This document shows, piece after piece, positions 47,436 through 58,500 of a stretch of 64,000 nt of DNA. The notes beneath the pieces are model-generated. The model saw nothing but the letters and a program-made list of their open reading frames with translations. It was not told where the DNA came from and did not search any database. The stretch lies in assembly GCF_003473485.1 (NCBI RefSeq), contig NC_053042.1:18620501-18684500 (forward strand), given 5' to 3'. This DNA is from Medicago truncatula. Its lineage: Eukaryota; Streptophyta; Magnoliopsida; Fabales; Fabaceae. Positions within the stretch are counted from its first letter, which is position 1; every line of letters starts with the position of its first letter. The translations under genes were made by a program, and so were the position numbers.

Positions 47436-47813
47436 GGGAGTTTTGGAAGGTCTCCGGTGTGCGAAACGTATGGGGTTCACTGCAGTAGAATTAAATGTGG
47501 ATTCTTTGGTGGTTGTGAATATTATTACAAGTGGGAAGGAAAGCAATGCGAGTGGTAGGAGTCTTGTTCAAAAAATTAGAAAAATTCTTTAGATGGAATA
47601 GGAAGTGAAGGTTAAACACCCGTATCGTGAAGCAAATAGGTGCGCTGATGCGTTAGCTAATATTGGATGTATCATGGGGAATGAGATGATATTTTATGAG
47701 TCGACTCAAATTAACCATTTGTTAGCTGTTGATCAGACGGGGGTTATTTTTCCGTGCTTTATTAAGATGTAATTTCTTTTTCCGGGCTTCGGCCCTCCCT
47801 TTCATAAAAAAAA
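47436..47813 (+). mobile_element. 5'-truncated LINE with 12-bp TSD
   Basis: Carries the C-terminal RNase H part of a plant L1 ORF2: GVLEGLRCAKRMGFTAVELN, NIITSGKESNASGRSLVQKI, HPYREANRCADALANIGC. Two in-frame TAGs (after KIRKIL and after the next Met-Glu) replace expected Trp or other codons. The 3' end has the 'ccgggcttcggccc' hairpin and poly(A). Flanked by AATTACCTTATG at 47424-47435 and 47814-47825. Confidence 0.88.
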
Positions 47814-48148
47814 AATTACCTTATGAGTTACCTCCTTTCTAATAAAATTCAGTCCTTCAGCACTATTCTAGCTCATGTAATGCATATGAGTTTGTTGTCC
47901 TTTCATATGATATTGTAGTCCTAAATTGCTAATATATTATGCTCATCATTGACCCATGCGATAACACAAATCGCACGATCTAGATTTTACAAAGTGCAAA
48001 AACTTAAACCAAACAAAAAAAAGTACAAAGACCAATACCAAAAAGTAATGAAAGTGCATGGACCAAAGACACTTTTAAACCTTAATTTTATCTCTAAATT
48101 ATCAAACTCTCTTCAATTTAGTTTTTAAATATCTAAATATAAAATGTG

Positions 48149-48434
48149 CTCCCTCCGTCCTACTATAATTGAGCCTTTTACTCATTTCACACGTATTAAG
48201 AAAAATTGTATGAGTGAAATAGAGAGAGAGAGAAAAAAATGGTTGTGGGTGTCTTTGTTAAGTATTGACGCATTCTTTTTTATCATAAATATAATGTAAA
48301 ATATACTGAATTGGGAGTGGTGAAAGTAGTATTAATTAGAGTTATAATTGAAAAAAAGTAATAATATTGTATTGAAAAGTGAAATGAGTCAATTTTATTT
48401 TACAAATGGCTCAGTTTTTATAAGACGGAGGGAG
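48149..48434. mobile_element. Stowaway-like MITE, about 286 bp
   Basis: CTCCCTCCGTCCTACTATAA at the left and GACGGAGGGAG then TA at the right form the typical ends. Non-coding. Confidence 0.8.
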
Positions 48435-48467
48435 TACTCTCTAAAACGTTCTCTCAAAAAAAAAACT

Positions 48468-48594
48468 TGTATAACGTTTAAAATTTTCATATGGTTTGAA
48501 GATTATATAGAATGTAGTCTCTAAGGTATGTATAATTCATCTACTCAAAAAAGCATGTATGACGTTTAAATTTTTCATATGGTTTGAAGATTAT
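48468..48594. repeat. Two direct copies of a ~40-bp unit
   Basis: 'ttttcatatggtttgaagatta', preceded by 'tgtat(g)acgttta', occurs at about 48468-48506 and 48555-48594. Confidence 0.75.
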
Positions 48595-48718
48595 TAATGA
48601 ATTTTTTAGGAGAAAACTAATTTATAGGGATATTATTTGTTTATTTTTAATTTTTTTATTGATATTATTTTCTTAAATAAAGATATCTTTCATTTGCTAC
48701 TACAAAGATGGATCCACT

Positions 48719-48795
48719 GTCCTCATGAGCTTAGCTCAATTGATATATGCAAGGTTCGGGGTTCAAACCCCAACCACCATCAACAAAAAAAAAAA
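48719..48795 (+). mobile_element. tRNA-derived SINE, internally shortened
   Basis: Related to 28648-28733, with box A-like GAGCTTAGCTCAATTG and box B-like GGGTTCAAACCCC, but about 10 bp are lost between the boxes. Ends in A-run. Flanked by AAAGATGGATCCACT (48704-48718) and AAAGACGGAACCACT (48796-48810), two mismatches. Confidence 0.8.
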
Positions 48796-49149
48796 AAAGA
48801 CGGAACCACTCATATAATTGAGATTTATTTAAAAGATTGATTTTTTCCAACAAATATTTTTGCATATGCACCGATAAGAGATTGAATTTTAGATTAAATT
48901 AAGAGTCTCAAATATTTATTCACAATATGTTATTGATGGCCTTTACGGTAAAAAAGATGTACTACAAACAAAGTCCACAATTTTCTTTTTTAAAAAAAGT
49001 ATACGACTATTTTTTTTGTCAAAAAAGGCCACAACTAAATAAAAAAAAAGTTATGAAATTGATGAAAAGCATTGCAAGATATTGTATAACATAGAAAAGC
49101 ATTGATGAATACTTCCGGTAGTTCCATTTTGATTAGGAATAAGAATGCC

Positions 49150-50001
49150 ACTTATGATTCTACTAAAACTTAAAGAAGTGGAAAAAGTCCTATTCAACAC
49201 CAATCTGAAACAGTCATAGAGTTTGAGGAGGGAGAAATCTTACCCTCTCAAAAGTTTAATCAAGTTGAATCTCATGCTGCTGATAAACCTTGAAGCACAA
49301 AGTTGACACTGCAAAATTCCTTTGAGCTGCTTGAAGAGGATGAAGCATTGGTTCCTGGGGAGGCTAGGCCAATTGATGGGGATCTCCCCTCTCTTACTGT
49401 TGAGGAGGTGCCTGGTATCATTGGTAGGCAATGTGCTCTCATCATTGCTCCTATTTTTTATGATAATATAACATTGCAGCCTGTCATTACTCCTATAACA
49501 ACTACCGATGAGATTTTGGGACCAGACAAGAGGAAAGTGCAATTTACTGTTGGCCCTAAAAACATGTCTGCTGCATGTTTGAAAGATGGTAAAGCTTTGA
49601 GCAAATTTTTGGGGGTTGAACCAGACACTGATATTATCACCACCACGGATGCGGTGTTGGTCCCTGCTAAAGGAAAGGTGCAAGTTTCTGGTGGATCTAA
49701 GAATGTTTCTGCTACTAGCATGAAAAGTGTGCAAATTTTGAGTAAGTCTTGGGGAGATGAGGTAGACACAGACCCTGCAACTGATGGCACTATGGAACAA
49801 GATAGTGACTCTGAAAATCTGTTGGCTACTTTAAAATTTTCTCCTGATGCTGATAAGTATTTAGACACTTCTTTGGAGATAGGCAAGTTTACAAAACCTG
49901 ACAGGAAGTCTAGAAAACATAAGAGTCCTAATGAAAAAGGTTCCGGTGGCATCACAAGTAGTGAGCACATCCAAACTCGATTCAAAGAGGGTGTAATTTA
50001 A
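49150..50001 (+). pseudogene. Degenerate ORF, possibly LINE ORF1 C-terminus
   Basis: The frame is open from 49291 to 50001 but has no ATG start. Coding-like sequence continues upstream in the same frame across TGA (49291 region) and TAA (about 49174). The protein is Ser/Thr/Asp-rich and ends FKEGVI. It has two internal similar blocks (TTTDEILGPDKRKVQ... and TTTDAVLVPAKGKVQ...), about 57 residues apart. The 3' flank ending 'ctttataaaaaacaaaaaaaa' looks like a retrotransposed tail. The LINE assignment is a guess. Confidence 0.45.
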
Positions 50002-50503
50002 AGCAATCCCAAATATGTTTTGAGTCATGAGATGTTTCTTTCTCTAGCTTGGCCTAGTGTGTAGGCTTTTGGTTTTATATTGTCTTCTCTTTTGGATTTA
50101 CTGATGTAACTAGTTCAGGCCATCTCCTGATTTTTTAATGCATTCTTAGCTTTATAAAAAACAAAAAAAAGAGTAGAGAGAAAGGGATAAAGAGATAACA
50201 AAAGAGTATGTTATATTACTTCTCAAGTGTGTTTTTATAAGTTCTATTTATAGGACACACATGTGGTAAGTTACAAGTAGATGAAGAGCCATAAGACTAA
50301 GTATCATTAACTATGAATATAAGCATTCACTCTTAGGAGTTAAGGAATATAGAAGGTCTAGGGACAATGTCCCCATCATATTTTCATTTATTCATAACAA
50401 AAAAGTAATAATAGGTGATTTTTCAATTTTAAAAATATAAATAAAATAAATAAACAAAATGATCCCTCCTAAACCCAAAAAGGAGGGAAAATAGAGTTTT
50501 ATA
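50002..50503. other. Spacer upstream of the 50608 gene
   Basis: AT-rich; holds the A-rich tail of the preceding relic and the presumed promoter of the next gene. Nothing else recognised. Confidence 0.45.
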
Positions 50504-50607
50504 TTGGTGAGAATTCACGCTCGTGTATCCATCCACTTCCCAAGAACACTTCTTGCTACAACACACCCCCTTCATCAGAGAAACTCACCCCCCACCAACA
50601 CCACGAA

Positions 50608-51594
50608 ATGCCATCTCAGGCTAACTCTGACATCCCAGCCTCCTCTGCTTCCGTCGTCATGCTCTCCGCTCCCGACACCCAAGACAACCCTCAAGACGTC
50701 TTTCACACTCCGCCGGAGGAAGCTTCACTTCACTCTTCCGACGTCGATGTTCCTCTCTGTGCTGTTAACCAGGCCGACGCTGGGTCTCAGGTCTTTGTTG
50801 ATTCGGTTGATAGTTCGGGGTTTGTTGATTGTAGAAAGGATTCCGATTTAGGGTTTTCGGAGGAGGATCAGTTGAAGGATGAGATTGATGCTGGTTTTGT
50901 TCCTGAGAATTTGCGTGGTGTTGTTTCTGTGGAATTTAGGGTTTTGGAAAGGGATATTTCTGATTTGGGTGAGTCTCCAGCAAAGAAATTGAAATTAGGG
51001 TTTCAAGAAGATTCTCTGCCTCGAGAAAATGTTGTGGGTGGTGAGCAAGTGAATGCGGATGCTGATTCTTGCAGAGAAATTCCAATGGACGAAAACTCGG
51101 TCCCTGAGGAGAATGTTGAAACTCAAGTTGCTCCAAATGCTGGGGATGTTAACTTGAATGAGGGGAACAATTCAATTTGTGAGGTCGGAGAAGGTTCTGG
51201 AATGCGCGAGGAAGAAAATGCTGAAACTCAAGTTGTTCAAGATGGTGGGAATGTTAAATTGGTTGAGGGGAATAGATCAAGTTGTGAGGTCGGAGAAGGT
51301 TCTGGAATGCATGAGGATCCGTTGCTGCGTGTGCTACCAGACTCAATCCGAAGTCTTTCGGAGAAAGAAACTGCAAGTGGATTGGAATCTGGGAGGGTTG
51401 AGGAGAAAAAGAAGTATAATGTTTTTGATGTATTGAAATTTCTCGCAGAGACATCTGATAAAAAAGAAGATGATGGTCTTACTTTGCTGGAAACTCTAAA
51501 GCGTTCTGGTGTTAATTTACCTCGTCCAAGTTGGTGGCCGGAGGATATGAAATCTCAACTCTTCAACTTCGATGATAAGGAGGAGAGGAAATGA
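50608..51594 (+). CDS. Single-exon gene of unknown function, 328 residues
   Basis: Starts at the first ATG after a C-rich leader (caccccccaccaacaccacgaa) and is open for 328 codons with strong codon-like composition. The N-terminal two thirds is acidic and probably disordered. It has a basic patch SPAKKLKLGF (about 124-133) that could be a nuclear signal, and a 35-residue unit present twice in tandem (from ETQVAPNAGD... and ETQVVQDGGN..., each ending CEVGEGSGM). The C-terminal 60 residues look folded and conserved: KKYNVFDVLKFLAETSDKK, DGLTLLETLKRSGVNLPRP, SWWPEDM. I do not recognise a named family; it is likely plant-specific. The gene is intact. Confidence 0.75.
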   Translation: MPSQANSDIPASSASVVMLSAPDTQDNPQDVFHTPPEEASLHSSDVDVPLCAVNQADAGSQVFVDSVDSSGFVDCRKDSDLGFSEEDQLKDEIDAGFVPENLRGVVSVEFRVLERDISDLGESPAKKLKLGFQEDSLPRENVVGGEQVNADADSCREIPMDENSVPEENVETQVAPNAGDVNLNEGNNSICEVGEGSGMREEENAETQVVQDGGNVKLVEGNRSSCEVGEGSGMHEDPLLRVLPDSIRSLSEKETASGLESGRVEEKKKYNVFDVLKFLAETSDKKEDDGLTLLETLKRSGVNLPRPSWWPEDMKSQLFNFDDKEERK

Positions 51595-52070
51595 AACTCT
51601 GTCCTGGTCGGTTTTTTTGTTTGTTTGAGGGTATTGACGGTTCTTTCATGGAGGATTCCTAATCAAATTTGTCGCGCTTGCACTTCAAATTGTCTTTTGA
51701 TGTTAATTGTTAACTAACTATGATGTTGTAAGGTAGTGATTCTAATTTTGATCATGTTTTGAATGTTGGCTAACATTTGTAACTGTGGTTCAGAACTTGA
51801 TATTAACCACCTTGTGATTATGATCTAAATTTATATATGCTCATGTAGTTGGTTATATTTTCCAAAAATTTCTTCAGGACAAAACTTTGTTCCATGGCTT
51901 TGTTGTATTGGAAAGAATTACATGACACAACAATATGATATCATAGCATTATTATTTTTGTTGTTATTATTTATTAAGATGCTTCAACTGAAAATGAAGT
52001 TTGTGTTGTATTCTGTAAGTAAAAAAACTTCATTTGGATCCAGTCCAACATATGCTGCCCAAGTGTTTGA
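51595..52070. other. 3' flank of the 50608 gene
   Basis: AT-rich, probably the 3' UTR and spacer. No feature recognised. Confidence 0.45.
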
Positions 52071-52078
52071 ATTGGTCA

Positions 52079-52246
52079 CTATGAAGCGCATACACTCCTC
52101 GGATTAGGTGTGTCCCGGTGTCGGACACGTGTTGTGTCTGACATCGACACTTGTAATTACACTGAATTATGTAATTTTTTCAAATTATTAGGTGTGTCAG
52201 TATCCGTGTCGTGTCCGGTGTCCATGTCCGTATCCATGCTTCATAG
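52079..52246. mobile_element. MITE with 8-bp TSD ATTGGTCA
   Basis: The ends CTATGAAGC...GCTTCATAG enclose 168 bp of 'gtgtcggacacg / cgtgtccggtgtc' GC-rich sequence. Flanked by perfect ATTGGTCA (52071-52078, 52247-52254). Eight-base duplications fit a hAT-type MITE. Confidence 0.85.
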
Positions 52247-52254
52247 ATTGGTCA

Positions 52255-53664
52255 GTATAAGGCATAATGCTCCAAACACACAAGTCTCAGGAGGAACCAT
52301 GACTTGTGCATTTGTCTAAATTCTCACCCCTACTCATATACAAACATTAAGTTCCTGAACTGGTAGTCTTAATTTTTAATGGGTTTAGTAAAAGTATCTG
52401 GAAAGGCTTTACAGAGTGGGTGGGTTGGTAACTCAACAGAAGAAGGATGGATCCTCAACATAAGGTAGCTTTCCCAATTTATCTCTTCTAGAAAGCTTCT
52501 TCCTCCACTTCTTCATTTCGTAATGCGAGATTGGTGAAGAAGCAGTGATTGAGTTAGCACAAGACGTTGCAGTTATGCGTTAAATTGATGACATATTTTG
52601 GTTATCAAAGTATCATGAAGTGGGTTTGCAAGCTTGTAGTGAAGGAGTTTATGAAGAAGTTGAATGCTTTCATATTGTGATGGAATTGTGTCTTTTTTTT
52701 TTTTTTAATACGGGTCGGCCTGTTTAGCCCACGGCCTACAAAATGACTTTGAGAGTATCTCTGAAAATAATTTTTTTTTTGGGTACATGCCGGATATCCT
52801 CCGCGCGTAACTGCAAAGATTAATCCCTCTTGAAAGCCATATAATTGTACTAATTCACCTATGACCAATTAAATCTATCTTGGAAGCAATATAATGATCT
52901 AGTGCTCATTTTTAATTCAAGTTTGCTTAGAAAAAATTTACAATATCCAAAATAAAAACTAAGTCATGCCTTAACACATCCATTGAATTAACTCAAACGT
53001 AAAACAAGGTATTCAAAGACCAAATATTTTTATTTAACTATCAATTTCAATATTTTTATTTTGAGAGGATCAATTTCAATATTAGGAACAATAACATGTC
53101 CTTAAGGTGAGGGTATTAGTAAAATGTTGAGTTTGAGATAAGTCAAAATGAGTTATGAAGTTTAGTAAACATATCGATGGTTCATTGAATTTCAAAATTG
53201 GAAATCGAGGACATAAAACCATTTTAGTTTGGTTTTCTTTGATTCAATTTTTGTATCTAAGCAGAAAACATTAAATTCCACACAGATCGACTACATTGCT
53301 GGTACTCATAATAATAAAATAAAGTAAACAATACCTCTAAACACACATGAAATCGACCCTATCATGCAATACAAAAGAAGAATAACTGACACAACTATTT
53401 GATACATTTTGGAATAGTTGAAATGCTTTATTATGCTTTTCTTGAGCACACCATCTGCACCATTTACGTACGTACCAAATGAAGAGTAGTAATCTGGGGC
53501 ATTAGAAATCATTTGGGTGGATGAGCAGTGAACCAGGCTTGGACGAAGGCGAGAGCAAGTCCAAGCTCCGCAGCGTGGACTACAATATTAGTCCAAGCGT
53601 GACGGATATATGTTAGAAAACGCCTGAAGTTAGTCTTCAAGTAGAGCTAGTCACTACTTTTTTT
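52255..53664. other. Intergenic, nothing firm
   Basis: AT-rich. The right part could hold remains of the missing 3' half of the DUF247 gene, but I could not read a homologous frame. Confidence 0.4.
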
Positions 53665-53796
53665 TTAAACTACTTGAAAAATCAAAATTAAAATGACTAA
53701 CATAAAGACAGAAAAAAGGAAATTCATAACTAATTTTCTCTTAATAACCATTACTAATTTACTACTATATTTGAACATATAATTATAATCTGATAC

Positions 53797-54495
53797 CTGG
53801 TTTTTACGCTTAAATCTTGGCAACAAAATTTGTCGCAGAAGATCGAGAAGATGAATAGGTTTCATGCTGATGTTATCTTCTGGATAAAAATATTTCGATT
53901 TATATTGAAAACAAAATTTTTGTAGAAAATAAATCATATTTCGAATTAAAGCAGGTTCTATAACTTGAAATAGCTTTAATAATTCGAAGGGGAGTTGGTT
54001 CTCCAACAAAAGCACATCCCCAAACACAAGATACAGCTTGTCAAACATAATATTTTCTGGTTCTATGACAAAGATATCTAAGATACGCAACAAAGAACAT
54101 CCATCCACAAACAACATCCATGATAGCTTTTCTTCCAAGTTATCAAAGCCTTCACAAGATACACTAGTTAAAACATCGTCGGCAAAAAGACCCTTCAGTT
54201 CATTAATGTTATCTGCAATATCTTGGTATAGATCCTTTGGATTGCACCTAAAATTTTCGAGGAATTTTGCTGCCCACTGTAGCTTGTACTTCTCTCATAA
54301 CTCCAAATTTGGGCGACCATGATGGATAGGACCCATTGATACCAATTTGGGCGAGTAATGCTTCTCAAAATCTTTTCGATTTCGAAGATCACTTGCAACC
54401 TTCTGTATTTTGGGGATTGCTAAATATTTGGGTAGTGTTAGATTTGCATTTTGTAGGTCGATGAACCTTTGTTCAAGGGTGGTATTCGCAGTCAT
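53797..54495 (-). pseudogene. DUF247 (UPF0481) gene, truncated with nonsense codon
   Basis: Begins MTANTTLEQRFIDLQNAN and shows the DUF247 signature: IPKIQKVASDLRN, YSPKLVSMGPIHHG, then LQWAAKFLENF, EKLSWMLFVDGCSLLRIL, DVLLLENQLPFELLKL. An in-frame TGA at 54295-54297 (LEL-stop-EKYKLQW) replaces what is normally Gly. Homology ends at KRKNQ, with a possible donor CAG|GTATCAG (53796). About 233 codons are present, where family members usually have 400-500 including a C-terminal membrane segment, so the 3' half is missing. Many DUF247 genes act at the plasma membrane with unknown function. Confidence 0.8.
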
Positions 54496-55548
54496 TTTTG
54501 CACAAAGCGTGGGTGTGGTGTGATGGATCCTTATTACGAGGTGATGACTTTATACTTTTTCTCTAAGGCAATGACTTTACACTTATAACTTGATAAACTA
54601 ATAAGGTAAGTATATGCTTCTAATAAAAAAAACAAGGTAAGTATATTCAATACTTACAAGGAAAAGATCTTTGGTTCTTTCCTTTTGACAGGTTTGCTTT
54701 CATTTTTTCCTAAGGGGAAAATGTTTGATGGACATATTGATCTATACACCAATGTTTTAAAATCCGAATTGGTTATCGATCCAATCAAGATATTTAGTCA
54801 TTTGTCGAACCACATGACTATTGATCTAGTCAATATTAAAATTAATTAATTGTGATTAATGTTTTATACGTTCTTTTATCATGTTTCAATTTTTTTTTAT
54901 AAATATTTTAGTGTATGTTAATAAAAAAAAAAGTAAATCATCCTCTCCCTTCTTAAACTTTCAACTCAAACACACCCTAAAGATCATACTCTTCAAAACA
55001 AAACACGAGTTGTTCTGTTGTTGGTCGCACAGTTGCATAAATGAGACATCTTAACACCAGTAGGGATTTAAATAAAATCAGATATTTTTATCTTACTATA
55101 CCAGACATGTGGCTTATTTAATGAAATATAAACTTTGGTTTAGTTATTATAATAAGAATTTTATGAAGTATATGATGAAACTAAACTGAATACCAGTACA
55201 CTAAAGATAATAATATTGAATTTTTATTTTACTCAATCGCCTTGTTCATATTAACGAATGCTAATAAATCTCAAAAGAAATTTACAAGTTTACAAATGCA
55301 ACATTTACAAGTTTATTGCTAATTTTTCAATTTTACAAAACACGTCTTGATTTGAAGTTATTACACCTAAAGGACTATACAACATAAGAGATTAGAATGG
55401 CCGTTCAGAACAATTGAGAGCTAATGGATTCTTAAACTAGTAGGGAAAATCAAAAAGCACCATTTGCAACCACTTTCTATCAGAAAAATGGATAGAGTTC
55501 AATACCCAAAACTCATGGCATTATGGCAACTTCCATTTACTATAACAA
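54496..55548. other. Intergenic, nothing recognised
   Basis: AT-rich spacer between the DUF247 start and the 3' end of the PPR gene. The right end includes its 3' UTR. Confidence 0.45.
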
Positions 55549-58500
55549 TTAAAAATCATCACCTGTCTCATCACCATAATCTTCGTCATGAGTACAGTCA
55601 TCGTTATCACTTTCACTGGAATAATATACAATATCATCGTGAACATCAATTTCAGGATCAGCGGTTTCTATTTCACAGTTAACAGCAAGAATATTATGCG
55701 ATGTCCAATCAGGAGGAAAGGTCTTTTGTAGGGCTTCAGTCAGTTCTCCTCCAGTTCTTTCAATTTTGCGCAAACATCTCGACCAGTGAACTGCAGTTCC
55801 CATATCAATAGTAATCTCAGATTCTATCATCTCTCTACATATAGACAAGAGTCCACTATAAATGTATGATTGAGCAATGGTGGCTCTTGATAGCAAAGAT
55901 GTCATAAGACAATGGTACACTGCTCTGTCTGGTTTCAATCCAGCCACTTTCAAATCTTCAAAACACTTTAAAGCCTTCTCTGGAAAAGCAGCACGTGCCC
56001 AACCGTGTATAAGAGTGGTGTAGGTTTTAAGGTTTGGTTTTATGCCACGTGCTTCCATTTCTTTAATAACCTGTGTTGCATTCTGGCAAACAAGAAAAGT
56101 ACGATTAACAAAATCCAATAATTTGACAAACATTTAAAACACTTGAAAGCAGAATGAGGATTGTCAAAACGTCTTGCATTAACAGAAAATACCTTCCGTG
56201 AGAGCATGAAGAAAGAATTGAAAGAAGATGCATAACAATAACTGTTTCCATTAAATGACAGACGAAGTTGCATAAAATGATTCACTTATACCCTTCCTAA
56301 GAAATTATATTTATCAACAAACATACCTGCATATCCCCAGCTTTACAACAAGCATTTATAAAAGAAGTGTAGGTATGGATATCCGGTTGAACACCTTCCT
56401 TTCTCATTTGTTGCATCAGGTCTGCAGCTTCCCAAACATCACCTCTCCGAGCCCAACTAAAAAAGTAAAACAGAATGCAAAATTCCATTATTGAAGTATA
56501 TATAACTAAATGTTGGATGAAAATATAAATTGCACGTTAAACTCTGTCAGATGTAAACTATTCATATCATACCCATCAATTAGAATGTTGTAGACAAAGG
56601 TGTTTCTAGGAATCTTTTTCGAACTCATTTCTTTTGTGACAGCTAGGGCACTCTGCATTCTTCCTGACTTGCAACATGCCTTCAACAATGCCTCATAAGT
56701 ATATACATCAATCTCCAGGCCATCATTCTTCAATATCGTGAAATACTGAAACGCCTTTTCAGTATCACCCAATGAAGCATAACCTTGCATAAGAGTTGTA
56801 TATGTGTGTTCGTTTGGGCTAACACCAGCTAGATTCATTTCATCCAATATTTGTAGAGCCTTTTCCATCTACAAGAAATATAACATTATTTACAGTAAGA
56901 TCTACAAAGTGACTGAGGAAGTATCAAAATACAAAACAACTACTCATAGGAAAATGTATTAACTTGCTAGTACCCACTGAAATACAGTCAAGTTTTTTTT
57001 GACAATAAACAGTCAAAAGTTGGTGGATTATCATACCTTCCAATAAATGTTCACAGTTCACACTGACAAAAACAAGAAACCACACGACCACACAAATGTA
57101 TCTAACACGAGAGATTCTTGTTCTAGCTATGTCTAAAGTTAACAAATTATGTTAAGCCAATTATAAATCTGAATAAAATGGTTCCTCATGCATTGGAAAA
57201 CTACTGGCCAGTAGAGGCATATGTGACATTGGTTGTCAGTGTGGTTCCTTCTTTTTAACAAATGGAAGCATCTAGGTCGAATTAGAGAAGTTTGTGAGCA
57301 AATAAACTTGATTGTCAAAGGCTAGTATAAAGAGACAAACAGCAACAGACGAAAAGGATTCAAAATGTAAGGTGAAGACTGAGGACTGCGTAATACATAT
57401 CACTTACAAACATTACTCATGTCATATATCCAGGCAATGTTGGGCTAAACACCCCCCCTCACACCTAGCATACTCAAGGTGCTGGAGGCTTGCTGATGCT
57501 ATTAAGGCAGCTAGTGATGGACTGAAATCAAGGTGGCTTTCCAAAAACTTCTTCACATCCAAGGCTATGGGCCTAAAGTATGGACAATACAGGTGGCCCA
57601 ACAATTGGTCTAACATAGACTATGATACCATCTTTTAATTTTGGCTTAGCGCCTCAGTCATCCCCAAAATCAGTTTGAAGGTAAAGATTGTCTAACATTT
57701 AATAAGCTCTATTTAGTCTTTATCTCTAGTCACTGTGGAACTTGAATTTTCCCCAATAGAAGTTAATGAAATCAGCCCTTATATCTAACACTTTCTAACT
57801 CTATGGTTTTAGAAATAAATCAATAAAAAGGAATTGGGGTTTTGCTGGATGGTTTTTTGTTCTGTCTGCACTAGACTATATTAAGAACCAATAGCTAATC
57901 AAACCAATTAGATTTCTGTGGCTGGTCCTAAAAACAGGGAAACTTTTAAGCCCTGAAATTTTAAACTACTACCAAAGGCATACTGAATAAACAAGATCAA
58001 GTAACTACAAGTTAATGCATAGGTACATTGCTTTTCTCTTTATCCTCAGGTCCTCCAATCAATAATTTGAATGCATTGTCACTCCGACCAAATTACCCTT
58101 GACAATGAATTTTTTAGCATTTTTCAAAATGCAAATAAACATAAAAAGATAAGAAAATGTAGTAAAAACCATGTCATGTCATGTCATTTGTATCTTAACT
58201 AACAATTGTTTGTCAACCACAAGTTACCTGACACTTCTCAACAAGCCCAAGAATAAGAGCATTGTATGTGTGTACAGTGGGAATGCAGCCACTCCTTCTC
58301 ATCGTATCAAAAATCTCCAAGGCTCTCCTTGTCTCTCCAGCTCTAGCAAAACCATGTATAATGGGCAAAAATGTGCGTGTTGTGGCTCTATGCCTCTCCC
58401 TCTGCATTTGCTTCACAATACAAATGGCACGATCCATATTACCCATCCCACAAAAAGCTTTTACAATGTTATTGTAAAGTATTACATCAGGCTTCAAACC

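Noticed and set aside
47229-47558. A 109-residue gene on the plus strand
   Set aside because: Its 3' part runs out of frame through the LINE insertion, and the 5' part has no similarity I recognise.
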